Of a DNA stretch of 64,000 nucleotides, positions 17,983 to 26,312 are shown piece by piece (positions within the stretch are counted from its first letter, which is position 1; every line of letters begins with the position of its first letter). Both the position numbers and the translations under genes were made by a program. A model generated the notes under the pieces. That model saw nothing but the letters and a program-made list of their open reading frames with translations, had not been told where the DNA came from and searched no databases. The DNA lies in assembly GCF_000720455.1 (NCBI RefSeq), contig NZ_JOAK01000015.1, forward strand, positions 77,371-141,370, written 5' to 3'. Source of the stretch: Streptomyces virginiae. GTDB lineage: Bacteria; Actinomycetota; Actinomycetes; Streptomycetales; Streptomycetaceae.

Positions 17983-18780
17983 ATGGCACGCGTACGGTAC
18001 GGAGCGCGGACCGAGGCCGAGATCGCCGCGTCGCGCGAGAAGAGCTCCAAGCTCCCCGACATCTGGTCCACCGGTGTGGTGGCCGTCTGGGAGACCGATC
18101 CGGACGTGGTCGCCGCGGTCCTCCCGCCCCCGCTCAAGCCGGCCGACCGGCCCCTCGTACGGGCGAACATCAGCAAGGTCGACCTGCCCGGCTACCCGCT
18201 CGGCGCCGGCTCGGTGGCCGTCGCCGCCCAGCACGACGGCGTGGCGGGCTGGTACCCGCTGGTCATGCCGATGACCCACGAACGCGCCCTGACCGGCGGC
18301 CGCGAGGTCTTCGGCGAACCGAAGAAGCTGGGCGAGGTCACCGTCGAGCGCGACGGCCTCGTCGTCCGGGCCGTCCTCGCCCGCCACGGCATCGCCTTCG
18401 TCGAGGTGCGCGGCGCCGTGGACCGCCCGCTCCCGCTGCCCGAGCCCACCCAGAAGACCGACTTCTACTTCAAGTTCCTGCCCGCCGTAGGCGGTTCGGG
18501 CTTCGACGCGGACCCGGTCCTCGTGCACTGCGTCCGCAACGAGAAGGTCCGCAAGCTGGATCACGTCACCGGCGACGTCGTCCTGCGCGAGTCCATGTTC
18601 GATCCCGTGGCCGACCTCCCCGTCCGCCGGATCGTGGAGATCACCATCGGCGAGAAGACCACCGACCAGAAGGGCCGCGTCGTCGAACGGGTCAGTGCCC
18701 GGGCCCTCCTCCCGTACATCCACCAGCGCTACGACGACCCGATGCAGATCCTCGACGGACCCCCCGAAGGGAGCCTGTGA
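17983..18780 (+). CDS. acetoacetate decarboxylase family protein
   Basis: A 265-residue protein of the acetoacetate decarboxylase (ADC) superfamily. The motif GREVFGEPKKLGEV near residues 105-118 keeps the Lys-Lys pair that in true ADC includes the Schiff-base lysine. Later blocks FYFKFLPAVGGSG and ARALLPYIHQRYDD are also family-typical. Many ADC-like enzymes act as hydratases, aldolases or dehydratases, so decarboxylation of acetoacetate itself is not assured. ATG 17983 has a GAGAGGTGG site. It is first in an operon with an SDR (1-nt gap) and two amidohydrolases. Confidence 0.85.
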   Translation: MARVRYGARTEAEIAASREKSSKLPDIWSTGVVAVWETDPDVVAAVLPPPLKPADRPLVRANISKVDLPGYPLGAGSVAVAAQHDGVAGWYPLVMPMTHERALTGGREVFGEPKKLGEVTVERDGLVVRAVLARHGIAFVEVRGAVDRPLPLPEPTQKTDFYFKFLPAVGGSGFDADPVLVHCVRNEKVRKLDHVTGDVVLRESMFDPVADLPVRRIVEITIGEKTTDQKGRVVERVSARALLPYIHQRYDDPMQILDGPPEGSL

Positions 18781-18781
18781 G

Positions 18782-19666
18782 ATGCGGCTCGAATCCGGAC
18801 AGGTGGCCGTCGTCACCGGAGCCGCCGGCGGCATCGGCCTCGCCATGGCCCGCCGCTTCGCCGCCGAGGGGCTGAGCGTCGTCCTCGCCGACGTCGAGGA
18901 GGCCGCCCTGCGCAAGGCCGCCGACGAACTCGCCGCGGACGGGGCCCGGGTCCTCGCCCGGACCGTCGACGTCAGCGACCGCGCATCCGTGCTCGCCCTC
19001 GCCGACGCGGCGTACGACGCCTTCGGCGCCGTCCACGTGCTCTGCAACAACGCGGGCGTCGGCTCCGGCGCCGAGGGCCGGATGTGGGAACACGAGCCCA
19101 ACGACTGGAAGTGGGCCTTCTCGGTCAACGTGTGGGGCGTCTTCCACGGCATCCAGGCCTTCGTCCCCCGCATGATCGCCGGCGGCGCCCCCGGCCACGT
19201 CGTCAACACCTCCTCCGGCGACGGCGGCATCGCCCCGCTGCCCACCGCCTCCGTGTACGCCGTCACCAAGGCCGCCGTGGTCACCATGACCGAGTCCCTC
19301 TACGCCCACCTCAAGGCGGAGGGCGCCGCCGTCGGAGCCTCCGTGCTCTTCCCCGGCCCGCACATGCTGCGCACCGGATTGTGGGAGTCCCACCGCAACC
19401 GGCCCGAGCGGTACGCCAAGCAGCGCCCGCGCAGGACCCCGTACCGCAGCCTCGACCAGTACGAGGCCGCCATGAAGCAGGCCGGCCACGAGGTGCACTT
19501 CACCCCGGTCGAGGAGGTCGCCGAGCACGTCGTCGACGGCATCCGCGCCGGCCGTTTCTGGATGCTGCCCCCGAGCGAGCACAGCGACCGGCAGATCCGC
19601 GCCCGGTCGCAGTCGATGCTCGACCGCGCCAACCCCGCCTACCTGGAGAGCTTCATCCTCGACTGA
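18782..19666 (+). CDS. short-chain dehydrogenase/reductase of the decarboxylase operon
   Basis: A 294-residue classical SDR. NAD(P) motif TGAAGGIGLAMA at about residues 12-23, an Asp in LADVEEAA suggesting NAD preference, NNAG at about 86-89, and the active site Tyr-x3-Lys as YAVTKAA. An extended C-terminus after the core (HSDRQIRARSQSMLDRANPA) is longer than the 250-residue norm. It starts 1 nt after the decarboxylase-like stop. It probably oxidises or reduces a ring or side-chain alcohol in the same pathway. Confidence 0.9.
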   Translation: MRLESGQVAVVTGAAGGIGLAMARRFAAEGLSVVLADVEEAALRKAADELAADGARVLARTVDVSDRASVLALADAAYDAFGAVHVLCNNAGVGSGAEGRMWEHEPNDWKWAFSVNVWGVFHGIQAFVPRMIAGGAPGHVVNTSSGDGGIAPLPTASVYAVTKAAVVTMTESLYAHLKAEGAAVGASVLFPGPHMLRTGLWESHRNRPERYAKQRPRRTPYRSLDQYEAAMKQAGHEVHFTPVEEVAEHVVDGIRAGRFWMLPPSEHSDRQIRARSQSMLDRANPAYLESFILD

Positions 19667-19678
19667 GGAGCGTCCGCA

Positions 19679-20971
19679 ATGAGCGACACACCGTACGAAG
19701 ACCCGTACCTGATCATTTCCTCCGACTGCCACGCGGGCCTGCCCACCGAGCTGTACCGCCCCTACCTCGACTCCCGCTTCCACCCGCAGTTCGACGAGTT
19801 CCTCGGCCAGCGCGACGCCCGCCGCGCGGAGGCCACCCGCCTGGGCGTGCGCAACGAGGCCTTCGCCGAGAAGTGGTTCCACGATCACGAGGAGGGCCTG
19901 CGGGGAGGCTGGGACGCGGGCCAGCGGCTGAAGGAGCTCGACGGCGACGGCGTCGCCGCCGAGGTCGTCTTCCCCGACGCGGACGCCGTCGACAGCCAGA
20001 CCGCGGCCCCCTTCGGGGTGGGGCTCGGGCTCTCCGGCGACCAGGACCCCGAGCTCGGCATGGCGGGCGCGCAGGCGCACAACCGCTGGCTGGCCGAGTT
20101 CGTCTCGCAGAACCCCGAACGCCACTGCGGCGTCGCCCTCCTGCCCATCACTGGCGAGCCGTCGAAGGTCGTCGCCGAGATCCACCGGGCCAAGGAGTCC
20201 GGGCTGGGCGCGCTGATGATCCCCGCCATGTGGGTGGACAAGGCGCCCTACCACGACCGACGCTACGACCCCGTCTGGGCGGCGGCCGCCGAGACGCGGA
20301 TGCCGATCGTCACCCACTCCGGGTCCTCACCGCGCCACGAGTACGGCGACCACCTGGGCATCTTCGTCTCCGAGGTCACCTGGTGGCCGGCCCGTCCGCT
20401 GTGGTTCCTGCTCTGGTCGGGGGTGTTCGAGCGGCACCCGGGCCTGAGGTTCGGGGTCGCCGAGTCGGGCTGCTGGTGGCTGCCGAACCAGCTGTGGTTC
20501 ATGGACCGGCTCTACCTCGGCGCGCACGGCGGCAAGAAGCTCTCGCCGTTCGAGGAGCTGAAGCGGCCGCCCAGCGAGTACCTGGACCGCCAGGTCTTCG
20601 TCTGCGCGACGAACACCAAGCGGCGCGAACTGGCCCAGCGCTACGAGATCGGCGTGGACAACATCCTGTGGGGCTCGGACTTCCCGCACCCCGAGGGCAC
20701 CTGGCCGGACACCCGCAACTGGCTGCGCAAGACCTTCCACGACATCCCGGTCGACGAGACCCGGCGGATGCTCGGGCTCGCCGCGGCGGAGGTCTTCGGC
20801 TTCGACACGGAGGAACTGGCCCCGGTCGCCCGCCGGATCGGCCCCACCCCGGCCGAACTGGGCCAGTCCCCGGACCAGGCGGCGGTGGCGGCCTCCTGGG
20901 CACGCTCGCGCGAGGTGGGCCGCCACTGGCTGACCGACCACGACTTCCCCGTCCTGGGGGTGTCGCGGTGA
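19679..20971 (+). CDS. amidohydrolase family protein (first copy)
   Basis: A 430-residue TIM-barrel metallohydrolase of the amidohydrolase-2 group, relatives of ACMSD-type decarboxylases. The first metal site reads ISSDCHAG (Asp-x-His where ACMSD has His-x-His). Later ligands fit IVTHSGSSP with its His and a C-terminal WGSDFPHPEGTWPDTR Asp. ATG 19679 is 12 nt after the SDR stop. It probably removes a carboxyl group or hydrolyses a product made by the neighbouring enzymes. Confidence 0.88.
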   Translation: MSDTPYEDPYLIISSDCHAGLPTELYRPYLDSRFHPQFDEFLGQRDARRAEATRLGVRNEAFAEKWFHDHEEGLRGGWDAGQRLKELDGDGVAAEVVFPDADAVDSQTAAPFGVGLGLSGDQDPELGMAGAQAHNRWLAEFVSQNPERHCGVALLPITGEPSKVVAEIHRAKESGLGALMIPAMWVDKAPYHDRRYDPVWAAAAETRMPIVTHSGSSPRHEYGDHLGIFVSEVTWWPARPLWFLLWSGVFERHPGLRFGVAESGCWWLPNQLWFMDRLYLGAHGGKKLSPFEELKRPPSEYLDRQVFVCATNTKRRELAQRYEIGVDNILWGSDFPHPEGTWPDTRNWLRKTFHDIPVDETRRMLGLAAAEVFGFDTEELAPVARRIGPTPAELGQSPDQAAVAASWARSREVGRHWLTDHDFPVLGVSR

Positions 20972-22191
20972 CCGGCGACGACCGCTACACGGTGATCTCG
21001 GCGGACTGCCACGCGGGCGCCGACCTCCTGGACTACAAGCCGTACCTGGAGAGGCGGTACCACGACGAGTTCGACGCCTGGGCCGCCACGTACGTGAACC
21101 CGTACGAGGACCTCCTCGCGGACACCGCGGACCGCAACTGGAACTCGGCGCGGCGCCTGGCGGAACTGGAGGCGGACGGCATCGTCGCCGAGGTCGTCTT
21201 CCCCAACACCATCCCGCCGTTCTTCCCCAAGGCCTCCCTGATGGCGCAGCCGCCGACGGCCGCCGAGTACGAGATGCGGTGGGCCGGCCTCCAGGCCCAC
21301 AACCGCTGGCTGGCGGACTTCTGCGCGGACGCCCCCGGCCGGCGGGCGGGCGTCGCGCAGATCCTGCTGAACGACGTGGACGCGGCGGTGCGGGAGATCC
21401 GCCGCGTCAGGGAGGCCGGCCTGACGGGCGGGATCCTGCTGCCCGGCGTACCGCCCGGCTCGACGGTCCCCGAGCTGTACTCGGCCGCCTACGACCCCGT
21501 CTGGGCGGTGTGCGACGAGCTCGACGTCCCGGTCAACCACCACGGCGGCTCGGCGTCGCCGCCGCTCGGCGACGAGCCGGCAGCCCGGGCCGTCTTCATG
21601 GTGGAGACCACCTGGTTCTCGCACCGCGCCCTGTGGCACCTCGTGTTCGGCGGGGCGTTCCGCCGCCATCCCGGCCTCAAGCTGGTCCTCACGGAGCAGG
21701 GCTCCGGCTGGATCCCGGGCGTGTTGGAGATGCTGGACTACTACCACGGCCGTCTGGTCGCGGCGTCGGCCACGGCCGAGTCCAAGTTCGGGGCGGGCCT
21801 CGCCGAGGCGATGGGCAAGGGCCCCAGCGAGGTCTGGCGGGACAACTGCTTCGTGGGAGCGAGCTTCATGCGCCCCCACGAGGTCCCGCTGCGGGACCGG
21901 ATCGGCCTCGACAAGATCATGTGGGGCAGCGACTACCCCCACGACGAGGGCACCACCCCGTACTCCCGCGAAGGCCTGCGCATCGCCTACGCGGGCCTGG
22001 CGCGGGACGAGATCGCGGCGATGGTCGGCGGCAACGCGGCCCGCGTCTACGGCTTCGACCTCCCCCTCCTGGACGCCCTGGCGGCCAAGCACGGCCCGCT
22101 GGTGTCGGAGATCGCCGAACCCCTGACCCAGATCCCGCCCGAGGCCACCAGCCCGGCCTTCGCCAAGGGCGGCTCGGTCCGGGTCTGGTAG
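20968..22191 (+). CDS. amidohydrolase family protein (second copy)
   Basis: A 407-residue paralogue of the preceding gene. Both open with an I-S-(A/S)-D-C-H-A-G metal motif and share the late WGSDYPHDEGT block and a mid-protein VNHHGGSAS segment. GTG 20968 overlaps the previous stop (GTGA), so the two are translationally coupled and may form a hetero-oligomer or act on successive intermediates. A tandem pair of this class beside an SDR and an ADC-like protein suggests a degradation route; no substrate can be named. Confidence 0.87.
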   Translation: MTGDDRYTVISADCHAGADLLDYKPYLERRYHDEFDAWAATYVNPYEDLLADTADRNWNSARRLAELEADGIVAEVVFPNTIPPFFPKASLMAQPPTAAEYEMRWAGLQAHNRWLADFCADAPGRRAGVAQILLNDVDAAVREIRRVREAGLTGGILLPGVPPGSTVPELYSAAYDPVWAVCDELDVPVNHHGGSASPPLGDEPAARAVFMVETTWFSHRALWHLVFGGAFRRHPGLKLVLTEQGSGWIPGVLEMLDYYHGRLVAASATAESKFGAGLAEAMGKGPSEVWRDNCFVGASFMRPHEVPLRDRIGLDKIMWGSDYPHDEGTTPYSREGLRIAYAGLARDEIAAMVGGNAARVYGFDLPLLDALAAKHGPLVSEIAEPLTQIPPEATSPAFAKGGSVRVW

Positions 22192-22214
22192 CCGTGCACC
22201 TCCGCCGGGGCGGC

Positions 22215-25200
22215 TCAGTTCCACCGAGTCAGCCGCTCCGGCGGGATGGCTTCGATCCCGTTGAGCACCACGTCGCCGTACACCTCGATCGAGATCTGCT
22301 CCGCCCTCGCCAGCGGGGTGAGGTCCACGCAACCGCTGCGTTGGTTGAATACGAGGCGGCGGAGGTGCGGCAGGGAGCTGAGCGGCGCCAGGGAGTCCAC
22401 GACAGCACACTGGTTCAGCGACAGGTCGGTGACGTGGTCGAATCGGGTCAGCAGAGCCGGTTCGATCGCTGCCTCGGTGATGTCAAGGTTGGTCACCGGC
22501 AAGTGGGGATGGTGCGCGGCAAGTTCCTGTACCCGCTCGTCGCCGCTGATTGCGAGGGAACGGAGTTCCTGCCAGCGTTCCAAACCGACGAGGGGAATGT
22601 CGCGGGCGGTCAGGCCCAAGGACAGCGACTGCAAACCGTCGCTGACCGGCAGAGTGCCGACCCGGTCCACCGGGGCCCGGTAGCCCAAGTGCAGTGAATC
22701 GAGGGGGAGCATTTGCAGCGAACCCAGAGGCAGCCCGTCCTGGAGGCCGAAAAGGCTCAGATTGTGCAGCGGAAGGTCTGCGAGCGGACCCAAGTCGCCG
22801 ATGGCCGGGCACATGGACAGGCCGAGGAACTGAAGTCGGTCGAGCCGGCGCAGAGGGGCGAGATCCGTCAGTGTTTCGTTGCGGAAGACGAAAAGCCACT
22901 CCAGGTCGCTGCGGCTCGCGAGTATGTCGGCGAGGCCCGGCGCCCAGTGGAGGTTGACCCGCTTGAGGTGAGTGAGCCGGGCGAGCCATGCGGCCTGCTC
23001 GGCCGTGTTCACCAGCAGGCTCGCATTGCCCAGGTCGGCGCTGCTGAGCACGACCTCGGCGTATTCCGCAGTATCGAAGCGCCCCCAGCTTTCGCCTAGG
23101 GCGTGGGACACACGGAGCCGTGTGTCCGACCGGAACCTGGTGATGACCTTCATGGCCGCGGAACCACCGATCCCGGCTGCGGTGAGGATAACCGCCTCGG
23201 CCGCATGGGCGTCCAAATCGCCGCTGCCGGGCAGCAGTTCCAGGACGATTTCCCCCGCCTTGGCCAGTGACTCGGCCTGGCGGCGGTTGCGCGGCGGCAG
23301 CAATTCCGCAGTACGGGACTGAATGTCGGCGCGGATCACAGGGTCCAGCTCCGGGGCGTGTTCCAGACAGGCAGCGGCCAGCAGGATCAGACGGCTGCGG
23401 GTGCCCTTGACCTTGTCCGCGCGTTTCAGCAGGCCGCGCAGGATGCGGGTACGTTCGTCCGGGCGGGCATGACCCACGGCCATTCGGACGACATCGTCCC
23501 ACGTGTCGTCGTGCGCGTTCTTCACCAGGACACCGAAGTCGCGGGCTTCCACTGCGGCCTTCGCAGCCAGGTAGTCCTGAAAGGTGCGGTGGACGAAGAC
23601 GACCGTGCCCGGAGCCGGCTCCAGGAGCAGGCCGCTGCGGATCAGGAGATGGGTGAAGACCGGGTCGGCGCCTCCCTGAGCCCGTACCTGGGGCATCGAG
23701 TCCAGCCACCCGCCCACCAACTCGACGGCTTCGTCCCGGCCCGCCTCCAACTGCCCGTTGCGGATCAGCCAGTACGCGAGCCGCTGGAGCAGCGCGATCT
23801 GCTCCTCCCGGGTGAGGTAGACCCCCTCGACCCCGCAGATCTCCCGCTCCGTGTCCCGCCGGACCAGCAGCATGTCCAGTGCCGCGTCGTACAGTTCCTT
23901 GCGCGCCCGGGGGAGCTGCATGCGCCGGTCCTGGTTGAGGGCGCAGAGCAGGGCGCACATCAGTGGGTTCGTCGCCAGTCGGGCCAGGTCCCGTCGGGAG
24001 GCGACCGCCTCCAGCAGTGAGGCCTCGTACGCGTCCACCTCCTGCCCCTGCGCCCGCGCGGCCGCGTGCCAATGCTCCACGAAGGCCCGGATGTCGCGCT
24101 GTTCCATCGGCAGCATCGAGTGGGTGGCGAACCCGAGGCCCGCGAGCCAGTCCTCCGGGACGGCAGAGGGGCGGGTCGTCACCACGTAACGGGCCTTCGG
24201 GAAGGCGGAGACGAGCGAGCGCAGCCAGGTCTCCGTGCGGGCGCGCAGCCGCTGCGGGACCTCGTCCACGCCGTCCACCAGGACCAGCGCCCGGCCGCTC
24301 AGCATGAGGTCGTCGACCCAGCCCGGCGGGGCGGACAGCGGTACGCCGCCCGCGCGCAGGAAGTCCTCCGGCAGGGGCAGGTCGCCCGATGCGGTGAAGG
24401 AGCGCAGGCGCAGCACGAACGGCACGCACGTGCTCCACGGTCCGTCGCTCTGCCGGGCCGCATTGAGGGCCAGCCATTGCACCAGGGTGGATTTCCCCGA
24501 GCCCGCCGGACCGCGCAGCAGGACCCGATCGGCGGAGGCGAGGGCCTGCTCGGCCCGGACCTGGGTCCGGTGCACCGCCGGTTCGCCCGGCAGGAGCTGC
24601 TCCGTGCCGCTGACCGACAGGCTGATGTACGCCACGTCCAGCGGCCAGTCCTGGCGGGAGCGGCTGAGGGTGAGGCCGAAGAGCTGGAGGCGGCCGTGGG
24701 TCGCGGCGATGTACTGCGCGTAACGCTCCTCGAAGGCGTACGACGTCCCGTCCCCGGCGGCACCGAGCCGGTCCACCGCACGGGCCAGCTCCCCCGTCCG
24801 CCGGACCAGTTCCACGTCCGTCCGGGCGGCGAAGCCCGGCAGGGTCGTCAGGTACTCCACCGTGTGCTCGCAGCACAGCCGGACCAGCCGCCCGTACAGG
24901 GCCTCGGCCGCACCGCCCAGGCCGGGTGGGGCCGGCGGCAGTGTCGCCGCCAGGGCCGTCGGGTCCAGGTCCGCCGCGAAGAGGGCCTCCGCGTCCAGTG
25001 GGCCCAGCGCGGCGAAGGCGTCGCCGACCGCGGCAACCGCCGCCAGCCGTTCGTGTTCGGGGAGGCGGGCAGTGGCCTCGGTCATGCGGGCCGCGAGGGC
25101 CTCGGCCAGGCGGCGGACCTCCGGCTCGGCCAGTTCCGTCGGCGGCCGGCGCCAGCGCGGGACCGGGCGGGCGGGGTCCGCCGTCAGGCCCGCCCCCGGG

Positions 25201-25280
25201 GCCCGGGACAGCAGGGACCTGACCAGGGCGCTCGCCGCCGTGCCCGCCACGCGTAACAGAACCGTCTCGAATCCCGTCAT
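22215..25280 (-). CDS. NACHT-domain STAND NTPase with C-terminal leucine-rich repeats
   Basis: A 1,021-residue NLR-like protein. An N-terminal helical domain of about 220 residues resembles those preceding many bacterial NACHTs. The NACHT core follows: Walker A RGPAGSGKSTLVQWL at about 256-270, Walker B RALVLVDGVDEVPQRL at about 330-345, and a sensor-like YVVTTRPSAV at about 365. A helical middle region follows. From about residue 790 to the end lie degenerate leucine-rich repeats (LTDLAPLRRLDRLQFLGLS, LPLHNLSLFGLQDGLPLGSL). ATG 25280 fits the start of homology. Bacterial NACHT proteins include anti-phage sensors and regulators; which applies here is unknown. It is transcribed alone, divergent from the ether-lipid pair. 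Confidence 0.9.
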   Translation of the reverse strand: MTGFETVLLRVAGTAASALVRSLLSRAPGAGLTADPARPVPRWRRPPTELAEPEVRRLAEALAARMTEATARLPEHERLAAVAAVGDAFAALGPLDAEALFAADLDPTALAATLPPAPPGLGGAAEALYGRLVRLCCEHTVEYLTTLPGFAARTDVELVRRTGELARAVDRLGAAGDGTSYAFEERYAQYIAATHGRLQLFGLTLSRSRQDWPLDVAYISLSVSGTEQLLPGEPAVHRTQVRAEQALASADRVLLRGPAGSGKSTLVQWLALNAARQSDGPWSTCVPFVLRLRSFTASGDLPLPEDFLRAGGVPLSAPPGWVDDLMLSGRALVLVDGVDEVPQRLRARTETWLRSLVSAFPKARYVVTTRPSAVPEDWLAGLGFATHSMLPMEQRDIRAFVEHWHAAARAQGQEVDAYEASLLEAVASRRDLARLATNPLMCALLCALNQDRRMQLPRARKELYDAALDMLLVRRDTEREICGVEGVYLTREEQIALLQRLAYWLIRNGQLEAGRDEAVELVGGWLDSMPQVRAQGGADPVFTHLLIRSGLLLEPAPGTVVFVHRTFQDYLAAKAAVEARDFGVLVKNAHDDTWDDVVRMAVGHARPDERTRILRGLLKRADKVKGTRSRLILLAAACLEHAPELDPVIRADIQSRTAELLPPRNRRQAESLAKAGEIVLELLPGSGDLDAHAAEAVILTAAGIGGSAAMKVITRFRSDTRLRVSHALGESWGRFDTAEYAEVVLSSADLGNASLLVNTAEQAAWLARLTHLKRVNLHWAPGLADILASRSDLEWLFVFRNETLTDLAPLRRLDRLQFLGLSMCPAIGDLGPLADLPLHNLSLFGLQDGLPLGSLQMLPLDSLHLGYRAPVDRVGTLPVSDGLQSLSLGLTARDIPLVGLERWQELRSLAISGDERVQELAAHHPHLPVTNLDITEAAIEPALLTRFDHVTDLSLNQCAVVDSLAPLSSLPHLRRLVFNQRSGCVDLTPLARAEQISIEVYGDVVLNGIEAIPPERLTRWN

Positions 25281-25300
25281 TCCCCGCCCTCCCCGAACCG

Positions 25301-25331
25301 TCGGTAACCTCGATGGATACCGATCGGTAAC
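25301..25331. promoter_or_regulatory. palindromic operator candidate between the NACHT gene and the hydroxylase gene
   Basis: TACCGATCGGTA (25318-25329) is a perfect 12-bp palindrome. A further TCGGTA half-site lies at 25301-25306, and CGGTAAC occurs directly repeated at 25302 and 25325. It sits in the 93-nt gap of a divergent pair, so it could control both. Confidence 0.4.
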
Positions 25332-25373
25332 AACCTCTAGCGGCACCCCCGAAGGCGCCTCTATGGTGCGGAC

Positions 25374-26312
25374 ATGCCGAACCTGCCCGATGTCGTGCTG
25401 TGGTCCATACCCGCCTTCGTGCTGCTCACCGTCATCGAGCTGGTGAGCTACCGCCTCCATCCCGACGAGGACGCGGAGGGCTACGACTCCAAGGACGCCG
25501 TCACCAGCATCAGCATGGGGCTCGGCAGCATCGGCTTCGACCTGCTCTGGAAGATCCCGGTGGTCGCGGTCTTCACCGCCGTCTACGAACTCACCCCGCT
25601 GCGGGTGCCGTTGCTGTGGTGGACCATCCCGCTGATGCTGCTCGCCCAGGACTTCCTCTATTACTGGCAGCACCGCGGCCACCACGTCATCCGCATCCTG
25701 TGGGCCTGCCACGTGGTCCACCACAGCAGCCGGAAGTTCAACCTCACCACCGCCCTGCGCCAGCCCTGGACCAGTGCCACGACCTACTGGTTCTACCTGC
25801 CGATGGTGGCCGTCGGGGTGCACCCGGCCGTGATCCCGTTCTGCTACGGCATCAACCTGCTCTACCAGTTCTGGGTCCACACCGAGCGCATCGGGAAGCT
25901 TCCCCGCGCCTACGAGTACGTCTTCAACACCCCGTCCCACCACCGCGTGCACCACGCGTCCCAGGGCGGCTACCTCGACCGCAACTACGGCGGCATCCTG
26001 ATCATCTGGGACCGGATGTTCGGCTCCTGGGTGGGGGAGACCGACAAGCCCGTGTACGGGCTCACCAAGAACATCAACACCTACAACCCGCTGCGCGTCG
26101 CCACCCACGAGTACGCCGCCATCGCCCGGGACGTCCGCGCCGCCCGGAGCTGGAGCGAGCGGGCCGGCCGGGTCTTCCGCGGCCCGGGCTGGCAGCCCGC
26201 CCCCACTGCGGAGGCCGCGCCCGCCACCGCCACCGCAGCAGCCGTCCCCGCGCCCGCCACCGCGCCCGTCACCCCCGCCGCCGACCCGGCCGTACAGGAG
26301 ACCCACGCGTGA
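25374..26312 (+). CDS. sterol desaturase/fatty acid hydroxylase superfamily protein resembling alkylglycerol monooxygenase
   Basis: A 312-residue di-iron membrane oxygenase. The N-terminal two thirds hold several transmembrane helices. The His boxes are HRGHH, HVVHHSS and, later, HHRVHHAS. Around them are blocks typical of alkylglycerol monooxygenase (AGMO/TMEM195): HHSSRKFNLTTALRQ, NLLYQFWVHTE, NTPSHHRVHHA, a GGILIIWDRMFGSW stretch and FRGPGW. AGMO cleaves the O-alkyl bond of ether lipids using tetrahydrobiopterin; the bacterial reaction is inferred. The C-terminal 35 residues are an Ala/Pro/Thr-rich tail. Its stop overlaps the next gene's GTG. Confidence 0.85.
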   Translation: MPNLPDVVLWSIPAFVLLTVIELVSYRLHPDEDAEGYDSKDAVTSISMGLGSIGFDLLWKIPVVAVFTAVYELTPLRVPLLWWTIPLMLLAQDFLYYWQHRGHHVIRILWACHVVHHSSRKFNLTTALRQPWTSATTYWFYLPMVAVGVHPAVIPFCYGINLLYQFWVHTERIGKLPRAYEYVFNTPSHHRVHHASQGGYLDRNYGGILIIWDRMFGSWVGETDKPVYGLTKNINTYNPLRVATHEYAAIARDVRAARSWSERAGRVFRGPGWQPAPTAEAAPATATAAAVPAPATAPVTPAADPAVQETHA

